The notes under the pieces are model-generated. The model had not been told where the DNA came from. It did not search any database and saw only the letters and a list, made by a program, of their open reading frames with translations. Shown here piece by piece: positions 1 to 6,100 of a stretch of DNA of 36,983 nt. Both the position numbers and the translations under genes were made by a program. The stretch's first letter is position 1. Each line of letters opens with the position of its first letter. This stretch comes from a virus: positions 1-36,983 of IMG/VR virus record IMGVR_UViG_3300047440_000111. The stretch is one strand, 5' to 3'.

Positions 1-455
1 AATTCTTTATCATATTTAATCCAATCAATAGATTTTAACTTATCAATAGAATAACAATTAGCAGTAGTGACAGTAATAGGAGTAGCAGTATTGACTATAG
101 GTTTAGCTGGTTCTGGATCAAATGCTTCAGCAGGTTGAATAATACCAGCGAGTTTAGCTTGTTCATAGATTGATAGATCACTACCATCATTCTTATATAC
201 AATAAGGTTAGATGTAATCATCTCTTCTCCCCTCACAGTAGCTACATATTCTCCTTTAGGAATAAGATCTACCTTAAAGATATACTCACCATCTTTCATA
301 TTACCAAGAATATGTTTAAAACGTATAACATCATCAATGCCATGAGCATCTTTATAAATTTTTCTTCTTCCTTCAATATTAGAGATGTAACCACCCTCTA
401 ATTGTTCAATATTCGCTTCAATTGAATATCCTAAGTTTGTTTCTGTTTGATTCAT
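1..455 (-). CDS. Hypothetical protein, N-terminal 151 residues (runs off the left edge)
   Basis: An open leftward frame starts at an ATG read from 455 and has no stop before the window edge, so the C-terminus is missing. The visible part begins MNQTETNLGYSIEANIEQLE, is rich in beta-prone residues, and contains a Pro-rich stretch (PEPAKPIVNTATPI) near residue 115 that may be an interdomain linker. The start is supported by a CA-rich leader (ACACACACGC before ATG), the same style seen at several other leftward genes. It is the last visible gene of the leftward cluster. I do not recognise the family. Lack of a signal peptide or membrane segment suggests a cytoplasmic or virion protein, but that is inference. 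Confidence 0.6.
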   Translation of the reverse strand, partial: MNQTETNLGYSIEANIEQLEGGYISNIEGRRKIYKDAHGIDDVIRFKHILGNMKDGEYIFKVDLIPKGEYVATVRGEEMITSNLIVYKNDGSDLSIYEQAKLAGIIQPAEAFDPEPAKPIVNTATPITVTTANCYSIDKLKSIDWIKYDKE

Positions 456-467
456 GCGTGTGTGTTT

Positions 468-647
468 TTAAAATTTTAATCTTCTGATCATTACTCTTTC
501 AATACTGAATATATCTAACTGATAGCTTACTCTTTGTTTAGAGTCAGTTAATGCATACATCCAGTTCAGTGTCCTCTCTACAGTCTTATAAAACATGAAT
601 GACATCATAATAGTTATAAGTACTGGGTAAATAAATAATTTTTTCAT
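468..647 (-). CDS. Small single-pass membrane protein, 59 residues
   Basis: The frame starts with MKKLFIYPVLITIMMSFMFY, one hydrophobic N-terminal segment of about 17 residues, followed by a basic soluble tail ending RRLKF. The start overlaps the stop of the upstream 80-residue gene by 4 bases (ATGA arrangement), typical of translational coupling and a good argument that this short frame is real. The hydrophobic stretch could be a signal anchor or an uncleaved signal peptide. No family is recognised. It sits in a run of tightly packed small accessory genes. Confidence 0.5.
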   Translation of the reverse strand: MKKLFIYPVLITIMMSFMFYKTVERTLNWMYALTDSKQRVSYQLDIFSIERVMIRRLKF

Positions 648-886
648 GGTATTAAATATAAAAGTTTATAATAATATTCTCTAATTTTTTCAGGTTGATC
701 AGATATTTCATCATGAAAATCTGATAAATCCAATTCTCCTGCCAATATTGCAGATAAGTAATTAATCAACATAGCTAATCCTCTAGCTTCCTCTGAAGAC
801 ACTCCTTTGCAAATAATCAAAGATAATCTGGCTATTTCATTTACAAGTGCTTCATATAATTGTTCATTTTTTTTAAAGTTACTCAT
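644..886 (-). CDS. Hypothetical protein, 80 residues
   Basis: This is a small soluble, probably helical protein. The N-terminal half (NEQLYEALVNEIARLSLIIC) has amphipathic heptad-like spacing and the C-terminal half is acidic, then Tyr-rich (EYYYKLLYLIP). It overlaps the upstream 53-residue gene by 8 bases and the downstream 59-residue gene by 4 bases, so the three are probably translated from one message. No catalytic motif, signal or membrane segment is visible, and I do not recognise the family. Confidence 0.55.
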   Translation of the reverse strand: MSNFKKNEQLYEALVNEIARLSLIICKGVSSEEARGLAMLINYLSAILAGELDLSDFHDEISDQPEKIREYYYKLLYLIP

Positions 887-1040
887 CTGATTTATCGTTA
901 AATGTCATACCTAGCACTATCATTATTGTAATGAAGTACCCTAATACTCCTAACACTATACTATATTTATCAAAACAAAATTGAGATATCCATCCTAAGG
1001 ACATCCCAATGGCAAATATAAAAAATGGTTCTCTTTTCAT
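879..1040 (-). CDS. Small two-pass membrane protein, 53 residues
   Basis: The frame begins MKREPFFIFAIGMSLGWISQ. It has two hydrophobic segments (about residues 6-20 and 28-45) separated by a short FDKYS loop, and a charged C-terminus (NDKSDE). The stop overlaps the start of the next leftward gene by 8 bases, consistent with an operon. A positive N-terminus followed by a short hairpin of two helices suggests a small inner-membrane protein. Phage proteins of this type are often lysis or superinfection-exclusion factors, but nothing in the sequence identifies which. Confidence 0.5.
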   Translation of the reverse strand: MKREPFFIFAIGMSLGWISQFCFDKYSIVLGVLGYFITIMIVLGMTFNDKSDE

Positions 1041-1057
1041 GGTACATTAATATAGCG

Positions 1058-1255
1058 TTAAATTATAATAAAATCTCTATCAATAAACCATCCTAATATT
1101 TCACGTCTCAATGTTAGCTCAATAATATAGTCCTCTAGGACTTCACCAGTAAGTATTCTACCTTCCATAAAATATACATCATCAGTAAACTTAGGAATAA
1201 TATAATCTTCAGATATCCTAGAGATGAAAGTATATCTATTGAGTACATCACCCAC
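1058..1255 (-). CDS. Hypothetical protein, about 65 residues (start uncertain)
   Basis: The open frame extends upstream to a TTG at 1330, which would give 90 residues. That would overlap the upstream gene by more than 80 bases. I prefer the GTG at 1255, which overlaps the upstream stop by 8 bases like its neighbours; an ATG at 1303 is the other choice. The product is beta-rich and acidic with a C-terminal aromatic run (EILGWFIDRDFIII). No motif or family is recognised. Existence is moderately supported by packing between neighbours; the start is weakly supported. Confidence 0.45.
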   Translation of the reverse strand: MGDVLNRYTFISRISEDYIIPKFTDDVYFMEGRILTGEVLEDYIIELTLRREILGWFIDRDFIII

Positions 1256-1523
1256 CTTCCAATACAGCAAGACTCTCTTCACGTTCTTTGATTTTAAAAT
1301 CATTGCTTTTAAGCCTCTTATAATTTGCAAGCATAGTAGGAGTCAATCTTTTAAAGAACTCTTCATCTGTGCAAGAAAATGCAGCCTCCTTAACGTTTAA
1401 TAACATTAAGTTCATCAACTCTAATTGATATTTCTCAATAATCCTTGTAGGAACAGCGTGATCATGTAATGCATACACAACCACTCTGTCTCTAAAGGAT
1501 AAATAATAATGTTTCCTAGCCAT
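1248..1523 (-). CDS. Hypothetical protein, 91 residues
   Basis: This soluble, mixed-charge protein begins MARKHYYLSFRDRVVVYALHD and ends with a helical Lys/Glu-rich segment (KSNDFKIKEREESLAVLEGG). It overlaps the upstream B2 gene by 8 bases and follows it in the same message. The central part (LNLMLLNVKEAAFSC) looks helical. It occupies the place downstream of a B-family gene that A2 occupies after B1 at 4421-4639, but I see no convincing residue match to the A family. Function unknown. Confidence 0.55.
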   Translation of the reverse strand: MARKHYYLSFRDRVVVYALHDHAVPTRIIEKYQLELMNLMLLNVKEAAFSCTDEEFFKRLTPTMLANYKRLKSNDFKIKEREESLAVLEGG

Positions 1524-1848
1524 TAACGCTTTTTATTAAATCTTTTAAATAATTAACTCTAATTGGAGCTGTTGCTCTCTCTTGTGATATTGGTAACCAC
1601 CAAAATATACCATCCTTCCAAAATTTATGAAGGGTATATTTAGTGAATTGTTTATCACTAGGTTTATTGAGATAAAGAAATGCCTTAACATATTGTCTTT
1701 CTTCTGAAGTAATAATCTCACGATGCCATAAATTACTAATATGACCACAAATACCAGCAGATGATAGAGAATCTAAAGTCACTATACTATCTTGTTCAAG
1801 TTTGGTTATAACCAATCTTAATATTTCTATTAGTCTATCGTTCGTCAT
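1516..1848 (-). CDS. B2: GICG/FWW phage protein, 110 residues, paralogue of B1
   Basis: The C-terminal two thirds aligns with the protein at 4632-4952. Both carry GICG, a hydrophobic helix, NKP, then an FWW-x-P segment, an R-[AS]-T-A element and a closing R-[VI]-NYLK-x-[LV]-IK-x-V. The frame is open upstream to 1905. The ATG at 1848 is chosen because its context exactly matches B1: in both, the start overlaps the upstream stop by 14 bases, and in both it is the 20th codon of the longer frame. Small proteins with GIC-type and W-P-R-L motifs are common in phages, but no function is known to me. A helical DNA- or protein-binding role is possible. Confidence 0.6.
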   Translation of the reverse strand: MTNDRLIEILRLVITKLEQDSIVTLDSLSSAGICGHISNLWHREIITSEERQYVKAFLYLNKPSDKQFTKYTLHKFWKDGIFWWLPISQERATAPIRVNYLKDLIKSVNG

Positions 1849-2035
1849 TGTGTTGTTGTTTATCTTTAATACCTTGTGTAATGTAAAGGATATCAAATCC
1901 ATCATAACACTCTTTGTTCATTTCTAATGCTCTCATTTCAGCAGCATGTTGTCTAACCATACCTCCCAAGAAATAGAAGGTTGAAGCAATAAGCAAATTA
2001 ATTGCTACTACTATTAAAATATTTGTTTTGTTCAT
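1835..2035 (-). CDS. T3: small single-pass membrane protein with C-terminal Cys motif, 66 residues
   Basis: An N-terminal hydrophobic helix (about residues 5-25, ILIVVAINLLIASTFYFLGG) is followed by a charged tail containing KECYDGFDILYITQG. The same arrangement and tail pattern ([DE]-C-[YI]-[ND]-x-x-[DE]-[LI] then G) occurs in the proteins at 3949-4152 and 4133-4306, so these are a three-member family. Its leader is CA-rich (AAAACACACACA before ATG). It is followed by B2 with a 14-base overlap. The conserved Cys in the soluble tail could support dimerisation, metal binding or partner recognition. Topology and function are inferred only. Confidence 0.6.
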   Translation of the reverse strand: MNKTNILIVVAINLLIASTFYFLGGMVRQHAAEMRALEMNKECYDGFDILYITQGIKDKQQHNDER

Positions 2036-2049
2036 TGTGTGTGTTTTGT

Positions 2050-2565
2050 TTAGAATAATACTGTTAATCCAAATGTAACTTTGTTGAATGTATCAACACC
2101 AAGTTCTACTCCCCAATCATTTGTAATTGGATACATAGCACTCATTCCTACTAGAGGCATAGCTTCAAGGCATCTAGTTTTATTATAATAATAAGGTTCA
2201 TTGTAAGGGTTGGCAAAGTTCTGTTGAATATAATTAACACCAACACCTAATCTTGCTTTTATTAATAATGATTTATAATAGCCTAAACTACCTGTAACAT
2301 ATAATGAACACCAAGGTTCACTAACAATATTGGTAGCATATTGCATATCATAATCATTTATCTCTCCAGGAAGATATTTACCATCAGCTTTTGTTCTATA
2401 AAGAACACCACTAAATCCACCACCAAGATATGTAGACTCTGTTCCTCTAATATGTATAAGAGTTTCAGCACCTATATTCTGAGCAGTAGCATAAAAGAAA
2501 TGCATAGACATTTCCTGTGAATACCCAGTATAACCAAGTAAACACATAATAATAAGTTTCTTCAT
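2050..2565 (-). CDS. Predicted outer-membrane beta-barrel protein, 171 residues
   Basis: A Bacteroidota-style signal peptide (MKKLIIMCLLGYTGYSQ, likely cleaved near residue 16) precedes about 150 residues. These alternate short amphipathic strands with Gly/Tyr/Asn-rich turns: YLGGGFSGVLYR, WCSLYVTGSLGYYKSLLIKARLGVGVNYI, MPLVGMSAMYP, WGVELGVDTFNKVTFGLTVLF. The last residue is Phe, the C-terminal aromatic used by the BAM machinery to recognise outer-membrane proteins. Size suits an 8-stranded barrel of the OmpA/OmpX type. It lies directly downstream of the surface lipoprotein gene, past a terminator-like hairpin, so it may be expressed partly by read-through. A phage gene encoding a host outer-membrane protein suggests receptor masking or surface remodelling, which is inference. 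Confidence 0.65.
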   Translation of the reverse strand: MKKLIIMCLLGYTGYSQEMSMHFFYATAQNIGAETLIHIRGTESTYLGGGFSGVLYRTKADGKYLPGEINDYDMQYATNIVSEPWCSLYVTGSLGYYKSLLIKARLGVGVNYIQQNFANPYNEPYYYNKTRCLEAMPLVGMSAMYPITNDWGVELGVDTFNKVTFGLTVLF

Positions 2566-2581
2566 ATGATAAAGGGTAAAA

Positions 2582-2607
2582 AAGGTGCCACATTTCTATG
2601 GCACCTT
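2582..2607 (-). terminator. Rho-independent-type terminator after the lipoprotein gene
   Basis: A perfect 9-bp stem (AAGGTGCCA 2582-2590 with TGGCACCTT 2599-2607) encloses an 8-base loop. In the leftward direction the stem is followed by TTTT. It lies just past the lipoprotein stop and before the beta-barrel gene, so it probably sets the lipoprotein to beta-barrel transcript ratio. Confidence 0.75.
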
Positions 2608-2616
2608 GATTAAATA

Positions 2617-3657
2617 TTACTTACTAACATTAACAGTTTCTTGCTCATCCCATGGTTGAACAGTAAACTTAATATTATCCTCACCATCAAGATTAGTCAA
2701 TACATTGGCTTTACCTATTGTATAGTGAACAGTTTTAGATACAGAAGCCTCAATAGTTTCTCCTGTAAAGCTGTAAGAATACAATGGTGCAGTTTCCCAA
2801 TCATGTTGACCTTTCTCTCTAATTTCAATTCTGTATTTAATTACACCACCAGCTATTGAAGTTTCATCACTCCATTTTTGAACAGTAATATTTTTACCAC
2901 CAGCACCAGTTAAATCATGCTCTTCAGCAGAGAATAATGGTGTTGTGCTTGTAGAAGAAGCATAACCTGTACCAATAATACGTACAATATATGCTTGACC
3001 AAGTTCTCTATCAAGAGTAAATGCTGCAATTATTCTACCATATTGTGTAGATAAATTGAAATTAAGTCTATTAGTTTCAGGAGCATCTTTAGATATAACT
3101 ACACCATTAAGTTCACCAGTGTAGATAGCATATGGTACTTGATCTTTATTACCTTTTAATCCCCATTCTAATGCAGTATAGTTACGACCATTCCAGTTAA
3201 TTAAACTACCATCGTCAACTAAACCAGAGAAACCATGCCATCCACTAGTATTAGGTGTAGTAACTACTTTGAAATCATTAGTACCAATAGCTACATTATC
3301 TAATGTGAATTTAGAGGTAGTAGTTTGATATCTTGTGTAATCATCCCACCAGCTCAATAGATTAAATGTCTCAGTAGCCACATAATTAAAGCCTAATGAA
3401 GCATCTCTACCATTCCATACTTTGGTAGCAGTTACAACAATATCCTTAATTGCAACAGGTATTTCTCCTCTTTGTACTGTTTTACCAGTTTTACTTGATG
3501 CAGGAGCAGCAGCTAGTCCTAATCCTAAATTGACAGTTGTTTTCTCAATTGCAGATGTGTCAGGAGCATCATTGTCTCCATTATCTGTACATGATGTTAA
3601 ACCTAGCGTCATAGCTAATAACGCAATAATTGTGTGTTTTGTTGAAAAGTTTTTCAT
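2617..3657 (-). CDS. Fimbrillin-like surface lipoprotein, 346 residues
   Basis: The N-terminus is a lipoprotein signal: MKNFSTKHT, a hydrophobic core, and lipobox L-T-S-C at residues 20-23. The mature protein starts CTDNGDND, an acidic stretch just after the lipidated Cys as in Bacteroidota lipoproteins exported to the cell surface. The rest is beta-rich and lacks other Cys. The order of strands and the C-terminal IKFTVQPWDEQETVNVSK resemble Mfa/FimA-like fimbrillins, which end in a similar T-V-x-P-W motif. It has its own 38-base upstream gap and a downstream hairpin terminator, so it may be a separate, well-expressed unit. A role in host-surface modification or superinfection exclusion is inferred; a virion role is unlikely given the signal. 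Confidence 0.7.
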   Translation of the reverse strand: MKNFSTKHTIIALLAMTLGLTSCTDNGDNDAPDTSAIEKTTVNLGLGLAAAPASSKTGKTVQRGEIPVAIKDIVVTATKVWNGRDASLGFNYVATETFNLLSWWDDYTRYQTTTSKFTLDNVAIGTNDFKVVTTPNTSGWHGFSGLVDDGSLINWNGRNYTALEWGLKGNKDQVPYAIYTGELNGVVISKDAPETNRLNFNLSTQYGRIIAAFTLDRELGQAYIVRIIGTGYASSTSTTPLFSAEEHDLTGAGGKNITVQKWSDETSIAGGVIKYRIEIREKGQHDWETAPLYSYSFTGETIEASVSKTVHYTIGKANVLTNLDGEDNIKFTVQPWDEQETVNVSK

Positions 3658-3695
3658 AATATAAATTTAAAATTTGCTTACTCTGGTTCCAGTTT

Positions 3696-3968
3696 TCAGC
3701 TACCCTGGTTTAATAATGTTTTAATAAGCCCTTGGCTTATCTTTAATTGTTTATTAGCTACAGATACCTCAATATATCTACCTAATTGAAAGAAACTTTC
3801 AGGTGAATTATATATTTTAGTGTCTAAAACAAGCGTAATATTACCACTATGATCAATAGTAGCATCTGTTCCCTCCATTAAATTCAATTCCTCTAGAGGA
3901 AAATGATCAATACAAATTGAATTGTATATAATTATAATTGCTTCCATATTATTCTTGTGATTCTCCAA
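3696..3968 (-). CDS. Hypothetical protein, 90 residues (or 83)
   Basis: This acidic-to-neutral, beta-rich small protein (EAIIIIYNSICIDHFPLEEL, then VLDTKIYNSPESFFQLGRYI) has no signal or membrane segment beyond the short IIII stretch. Two starts are possible. The ATG at 3968 overlaps the upstream T2 stop by 20 bases, the same overlap seen between T1 and T2. The ATG at 3947 begins one base after that stop. I do not recognise the family. It is the last gene before the lipoprotein unit. Confidence 0.55.
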   Translation of the reverse strand: MENHKNNMEAIIIIYNSICIDHFPLEELNLMEGTDATIDHSGNITLVLDTKIYNSPESFFQLGRYIEVSVANKQLKISQGLIKTLLNQGS

Positions 3969-4152
3969 AGATTATATACTCTAGTTCATACTCATTAATA
4001 CAATCAATACCAATTTCTTGTGCTCTCTTCTCAATAAGTTTTTGATGATGAGATACTCCTATTAAATAACAACAAATCATAAGAGTGATAAGCAATAATA
4101 TGCCTATCACTATATTCTTAATTTCCTGTGAATTACTTTTTAACTTGACCAT
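3949..4152 (-). CDS. T2: small single-pass membrane protein with C-terminal Cys motif, 67 residues
   Basis: A charged N-terminus (MVKLKSNSQEIKN) precedes one strongly hydrophobic helix (about residues 14-33), then a tail with QEIGIDCINEYELEYIIFG. The tail motif matches T1 (KDCYNEQDLQIIVYG) and T3 (KECYDGFDILYITQG). Its start overlaps the T1 stop by 20 bases, so the two are translationally linked and likely arose by tandem duplication. The positive N-terminus suggests the tail faces the periplasm. Function unknown. Confidence 0.6.
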   Translation of the reverse strand: MVKLKSNSQEIKNIVIGILLLITLMICCYLIGVSHHQKLIEKRAQEIGIDCINEYELEYIIFGESQE

Positions 4153-4306
4153 AAACTATTATTTGAAGGTCTTGTTCATTATAACAGTCTTTTTGATGAG
4201 GCCATATTCTCTCACCAATGACATATTGTTCATAATACATTCCTAGAGAGAAAGAGCCAATCATAACTAATATGATACCTATTGCTGTTACTGTTCTATC
4301 TTTCAT
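4133..4306 (-). CDS. T1: small single-pass membrane protein with C-terminal Cys motif, 57 residues
   Basis: The frame reads MKDRTVTAIGIILVMIGSFS, continuing as a hydrophobic helix to about residue 23, then YYEQYVIGERIWPHQKDCYN and a short tail ending YGQVKK. It shares the membrane-helix-plus-Cys-tail plan with T2 and T3. The start shares one base with the stop of the upstream 30-residue frame (TAATG) and the stop overlaps the T2 start by 20 bases. Both junctions argue that this short frame is genuine. Confidence 0.55.
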   Translation of the reverse strand: MKDRTVTAIGIILVMIGSFSLGMYYEQYVIGERIWPHQKDCYNEQDLQIIVYGQVKK

Positions 4307-4398
4307 TATATACCAAAATTACTACGTTGATTACCTAATGATTTGTTCCCATATAACCATACACTGATTATGTCTATTATTCTACCTAATTTTCTCAT
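4306..4398 (-). CDS. Possible 30-residue micro-protein
   Basis: This short frame (MRKLGRIIDIISVWLYGNKS plus ten residues) is supported by its context, not its length. It has a CA-rich leader (ACAACAAAAACACAAACAAA before ATG) like other leftward genes, and a TAATG junction with the start of T1. It could be a coupling leader peptide for T1, or a small amphipathic helical peptide. No homologue is known to me. Confidence 0.35.
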   Translation of the reverse strand: MRKLGRIIDIISVWLYGNKSLGNQRSNFGI

Positions 4399-4420
4399 TT
4401 TGTTTGTGTTTTTGTTGTTG

Positions 4421-4639
4421 TTATTCTTCTTTGTAATGCTCTTTATAGATGTTATTAATGTATTCTTTGTAATACTTCCAAGAAGCTCTATGTAGAGTAC
4501 GTATTCTTGTTAACTCCTCAATCTCCTCTGGTTGTAATAATGATGGTTTCTTTAATAATGTAACTAACTTATCAGCTATTGATACATTTGTCATTCTACC
4601 ATCCAAGAATGTGCCCAATCGTTCATATTGCTTACGCAT
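4421..4639 (-). CDS. A2: basic helical protein, 72 residues, paralogue of A1
   Basis: The central and C-terminal parts align with the protein at 4939-5163. Both have ADKLVTLL- or HDKLIKLV-like starts, then an EELTRIR-[TS]-L-[HT]-R element followed by SAW/ASW and a Tyr/Lys-rich tail. It is strongly helical and basic, with no Cys. The start overlaps the B1 stop by 8 bases, giving the order A1-B1-A2. Basic charge would allow nucleic-acid binding, but no known DNA-binding motif is evident. Confidence 0.55.
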   Translation of the reverse strand: MRKQYERLGTFLDGRMTNVSIADKLVTLLKKPSLLQPEEIEELTRIRTLHRASWKYYKEYINNIYKEHYKEE

Positions 4640-4952
4640 TATTCTTTACATTTTTAATGACAGCCTTGAGATAATTTATTCTCACTTTAGCTGTAGATCT
4701 ATCATCTTTTACTGGTGTCCACCAAAATTGACGATTAATCCAAGATTTATGTTCAGTGAACTCAACATATCTCTGCTTATTAGGTTTATTATTCTTAATA
4801 AGATTTTTTATAAAATTATATTCATACTGATTTATCTTTTCAGATATGCATAATCTCCCTAATTCACCACATATACCTGTTGTATTATCATTGTAATATG
4901 TAATCTCGTTCTTAATCATCCTCAAGATGACAATAGTTCTAAGTTTGTCCAT
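4632..4952 (-). CDS. B1: GICG/FWW phage protein, 106 residues, paralogue of B2
   Basis: It aligns with B2 (1516-1848) through TGICGELGRL, NKPNKQRYVEFTEHKSW, FWWTPVKDDRSTAKVRINYL and a closing IKNVK. The open frame continues upstream to 5009. The ATG at 4952 is chosen because it overlaps the A1 stop by 14 bases in the same register as B2 overlaps T3. The N-terminal half is helical and the FWW-P-R segment may form the core of a small fold. Function unknown; one of two B copies flanking the exported-protein genes. Confidence 0.6.
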   Translation of the reverse strand: MDKLRTIVILRMIKNEITYYNDNTTGICGELGRLCISEKINQYEYNFIKNLIKNNKPNKQRYVEFTEHKSWINRQFWWTPVKDDRSTAKVRINYLKAVIKNVKNNA

Positions 4953-5163
4953 AATACTTTGTGTAACAATCATTAATAAATGCTCTATTTTTACTAGTAA
5001 TCCAAGCACTTCTAGTTAAGGATCTAATTCTGGTCAATTCAGTACGATGTTCTACTGATAATATAGATGAATTCATTACTAACTTAATGAGTTTATCATG
5101 AGTAGACATAACAGTATGTGCATTGCCTAAAGATATTCCTGTTTTACCATAATAATTTGCCAT
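4939..5163 (-). CDS. A1: basic helical protein, 74 residues, paralogue of A2
   Basis: MANYYGKTGISLGNAHTVMS is followed by THDKLIKLVMNSSIL, then ELTRIRSLTRSAW and a Tyr-rich tail ending YYGQT. The ELTRIRSLTRSAW core matches ELTRIRTLHRASW of A2. A 14-base overlap couples it to B1. It is the first gene of the A-B-A cluster; upstream lies a 70-base gap with a 14-base palindrome. No function recognised. Confidence 0.55.
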   Translation of the reverse strand: MANYYGKTGISLGNAHTVMSTHDKLIKLVMNSSILSVEHRTELTRIRSLTRSAWITSKNRAFINDCYTKYYGQT

Positions 5164-5182
5164 AATGCTATATTTATTAATC

Positions 5183-5196
5183 CCAACTGCAGTTGG
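5183..5196. promoter_or_regulatory. 14-base perfect palindrome upstream of the A1-B1-A2 cluster
   Basis: CCAACTGCAGTTGG is a perfect palindrome 20 bases upstream of the A1 start, in the gap between two leftward genes. CTGCAGCTG, sharing the CTGCAG core, follows at 5211-5219. Such a symmetric site could be an operator for a dimeric regulator or a short mRNA hairpin. This is suggestion only. Confidence 0.3.
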
Positions 5197-5232
5197 ATAA
5201 CCCCTTACCCCTGCAGCTGTCTATGGATTAAA

Positions 5233-5403
5233 TTATATTAATGATTTCTTTAATGGATATTTACCACCATTACGCCTGATATATAATCCTACTTGAACAA
5301 TAATATCACCATTCTTTCCTCTAGGATCAAGAACTTCATATTCTTTAGTAGTTTGAACTATATAAAAGCTCCCATTCTGCTTCATAACTAGATAATTCTT
5401 CAT
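5233..5403 (-). CDS. Hypothetical protein, 56 residues
   Basis: A small basic, beta-rich frame begins MKNYLVMKQNGSFYIVQTTK, continues EYEVLDPRGKNGDIIVQVG and ends KYPLKKSLI. It starts 2 bases past the stop of the upstream 51-residue frame. Alternating hydrophobic residues suggest a compact all-beta fold, possibly SH3-like. No family recognised. Confidence 0.45.
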   Translation of the reverse strand: MKNYLVMKQNGSFYIVQTTKEYEVLDPRGKNGDIIVQVGLYIRRNGGKYPLKKSLI

Positions 5404-5405
5404 AA

Positions 5406-5561
5406 CTATTGATGAATAGCAGTTAAAAACTCCTTACTCTTCTCTTCATTCAAGACAATATGTCTTGGTGTATCATCAATGTTTATAAGAACTATAACAA
5501 TACCATTAGCTGTGATAGCAAAGAAATATGCTTCTTTACTATCTAAAATTCTTTGTACCAT
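5406..5561 (-). CDS. Hypothetical protein, 51 residues
   Basis: The frame MVQRILDSKEAYFFAITANG continues IVIVLINIDDTPRHIVL and ends in a helical KSKEFLTAIHQ. It reads like three strands and a helix. The leader is the clearest CA repeat in the window (ACACACAAACACACACACAAAC before ATG), which supports translation of this short frame. No signal, motif or family recognised. Confidence 0.45.
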   Translation of the reverse strand: MVQRILDSKEAYFFAITANGIVIVLINIDDTPRHIVLNEEKSKEFLTAIHQ

Positions 5562-5582
5562 GTTTGTGTGTGTGTTTGTGTG

Positions 5583-5690
5583 TTAACTAAAAATTAAATA
5601 TCCTATTACAAGGATGATTGTCATTATTGGCCATGTTCTAAACATGCAAGCTGCAATAACTACCATAATAATTGTTGAAATAACTCCCAT
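5583..5690 (-). CDS. Small two-helix membrane protein, 35 residues
   Basis: The frame MGVISTIIMVVIAACMFRTW continues PIMTIILVIGYLIFS, which is almost entirely hydrophobic with one Arg in the turn. The same frame is open upstream to 5858, but that would lie almost wholly within the 73-residue gene. The ATG at 5690 begins 4 bases after that gene's stop and is preferred. Size and hydrophobicity resemble small phage membrane proteins; function unknown. Confidence 0.4.
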   Translation of the reverse strand: MGVISTIIMVVIAACMFRTWPIMTIILVIGYLIFS

Positions 5691-5694
5691 AATA

Positions 5695-5916
5695 TTAATG
5701 TTTAATGTATTTCTTTTGTTTCCAGGATAATATACCTGGATTATTAGTAGTATCATTTGATTCTTTTCTGCCATCATAATCAATAGCAGTATCATCAAAT
5801 CCCCAAAAAGATAAATCTCTAATGTATCTAGTCTTATTGATCTCTTCTTCTGATTCACCAGTCATAGACCAACCTATAACTATACCATCCTCATTCTTAA
5901 TTAGATTTACAATCAT
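5695..5916 (-). CDS. Hypothetical acidic protein, 73 residues
   Basis: This acidic soluble protein begins MIVNLIKNEDGIVIGWSMTG, followed by ESEEEINKTRYIRDLSFWGF and a polar Asp/Asn-rich second half, ending KQKKYIKH. It has a CA-rich leader (ACAACAAACAATT before ATG) and sits downstream of a long noncoding stretch with inverted repeats, so it may be the first gene of a transcript. No recognised family. Confidence 0.5.
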   Translation of the reverse strand: MIVNLIKNEDGIVIGWSMTGESEEEINKTRYIRDLSFWGFDDTAIDYDGRKESNDTTNNPGILSWKQKKYIKH

Positions 5917-5954
5917 AATTGTTTGTTGTTTTAATTGTTTGTGTTTAATAATTA

Positions 5955-6043
5955 AATGAAGTACTAATACAGTACAAGCGCAATTGAATGCAGTATGTCC
6001 AAAATGTATAGTCTAGAACTATCACTGTATTAGTATCTTCATT
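5955..6043. repeat. Long imperfect inverted repeat in the 5917-6194 gene-free stretch
   Basis: Left arm AATGAAGTACTAATACAGT (5955-5973) pairs with right arm ACTGTATTAGTATCTTCATT (6024-6043), with one bulged base in about 19 pairs. A second CTTCAATTTAAT at 6045-6056 could pair with the outer part of the left arm instead. The 50-base interior holds a smaller ATAGT/ACTAT hairpin near 6009-6022. It lies just upstream of the 73-residue gene, so it could be a structured leader, a small RNA or a terminator for the upstream gene. Confidence 0.55.
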
Positions 6044-6100
6044 ACTTCAATTTAATAATCTATTCTCCTGCAGGATTGTATATTGTTATTCAAACAAAGA

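Noticed and set aside
1545-1748. 67-codon leftward frame within B2
   Set aside because: It lies in another frame of the B2 gene, whose residues are conserved in B1; the alternative frame has no such support.
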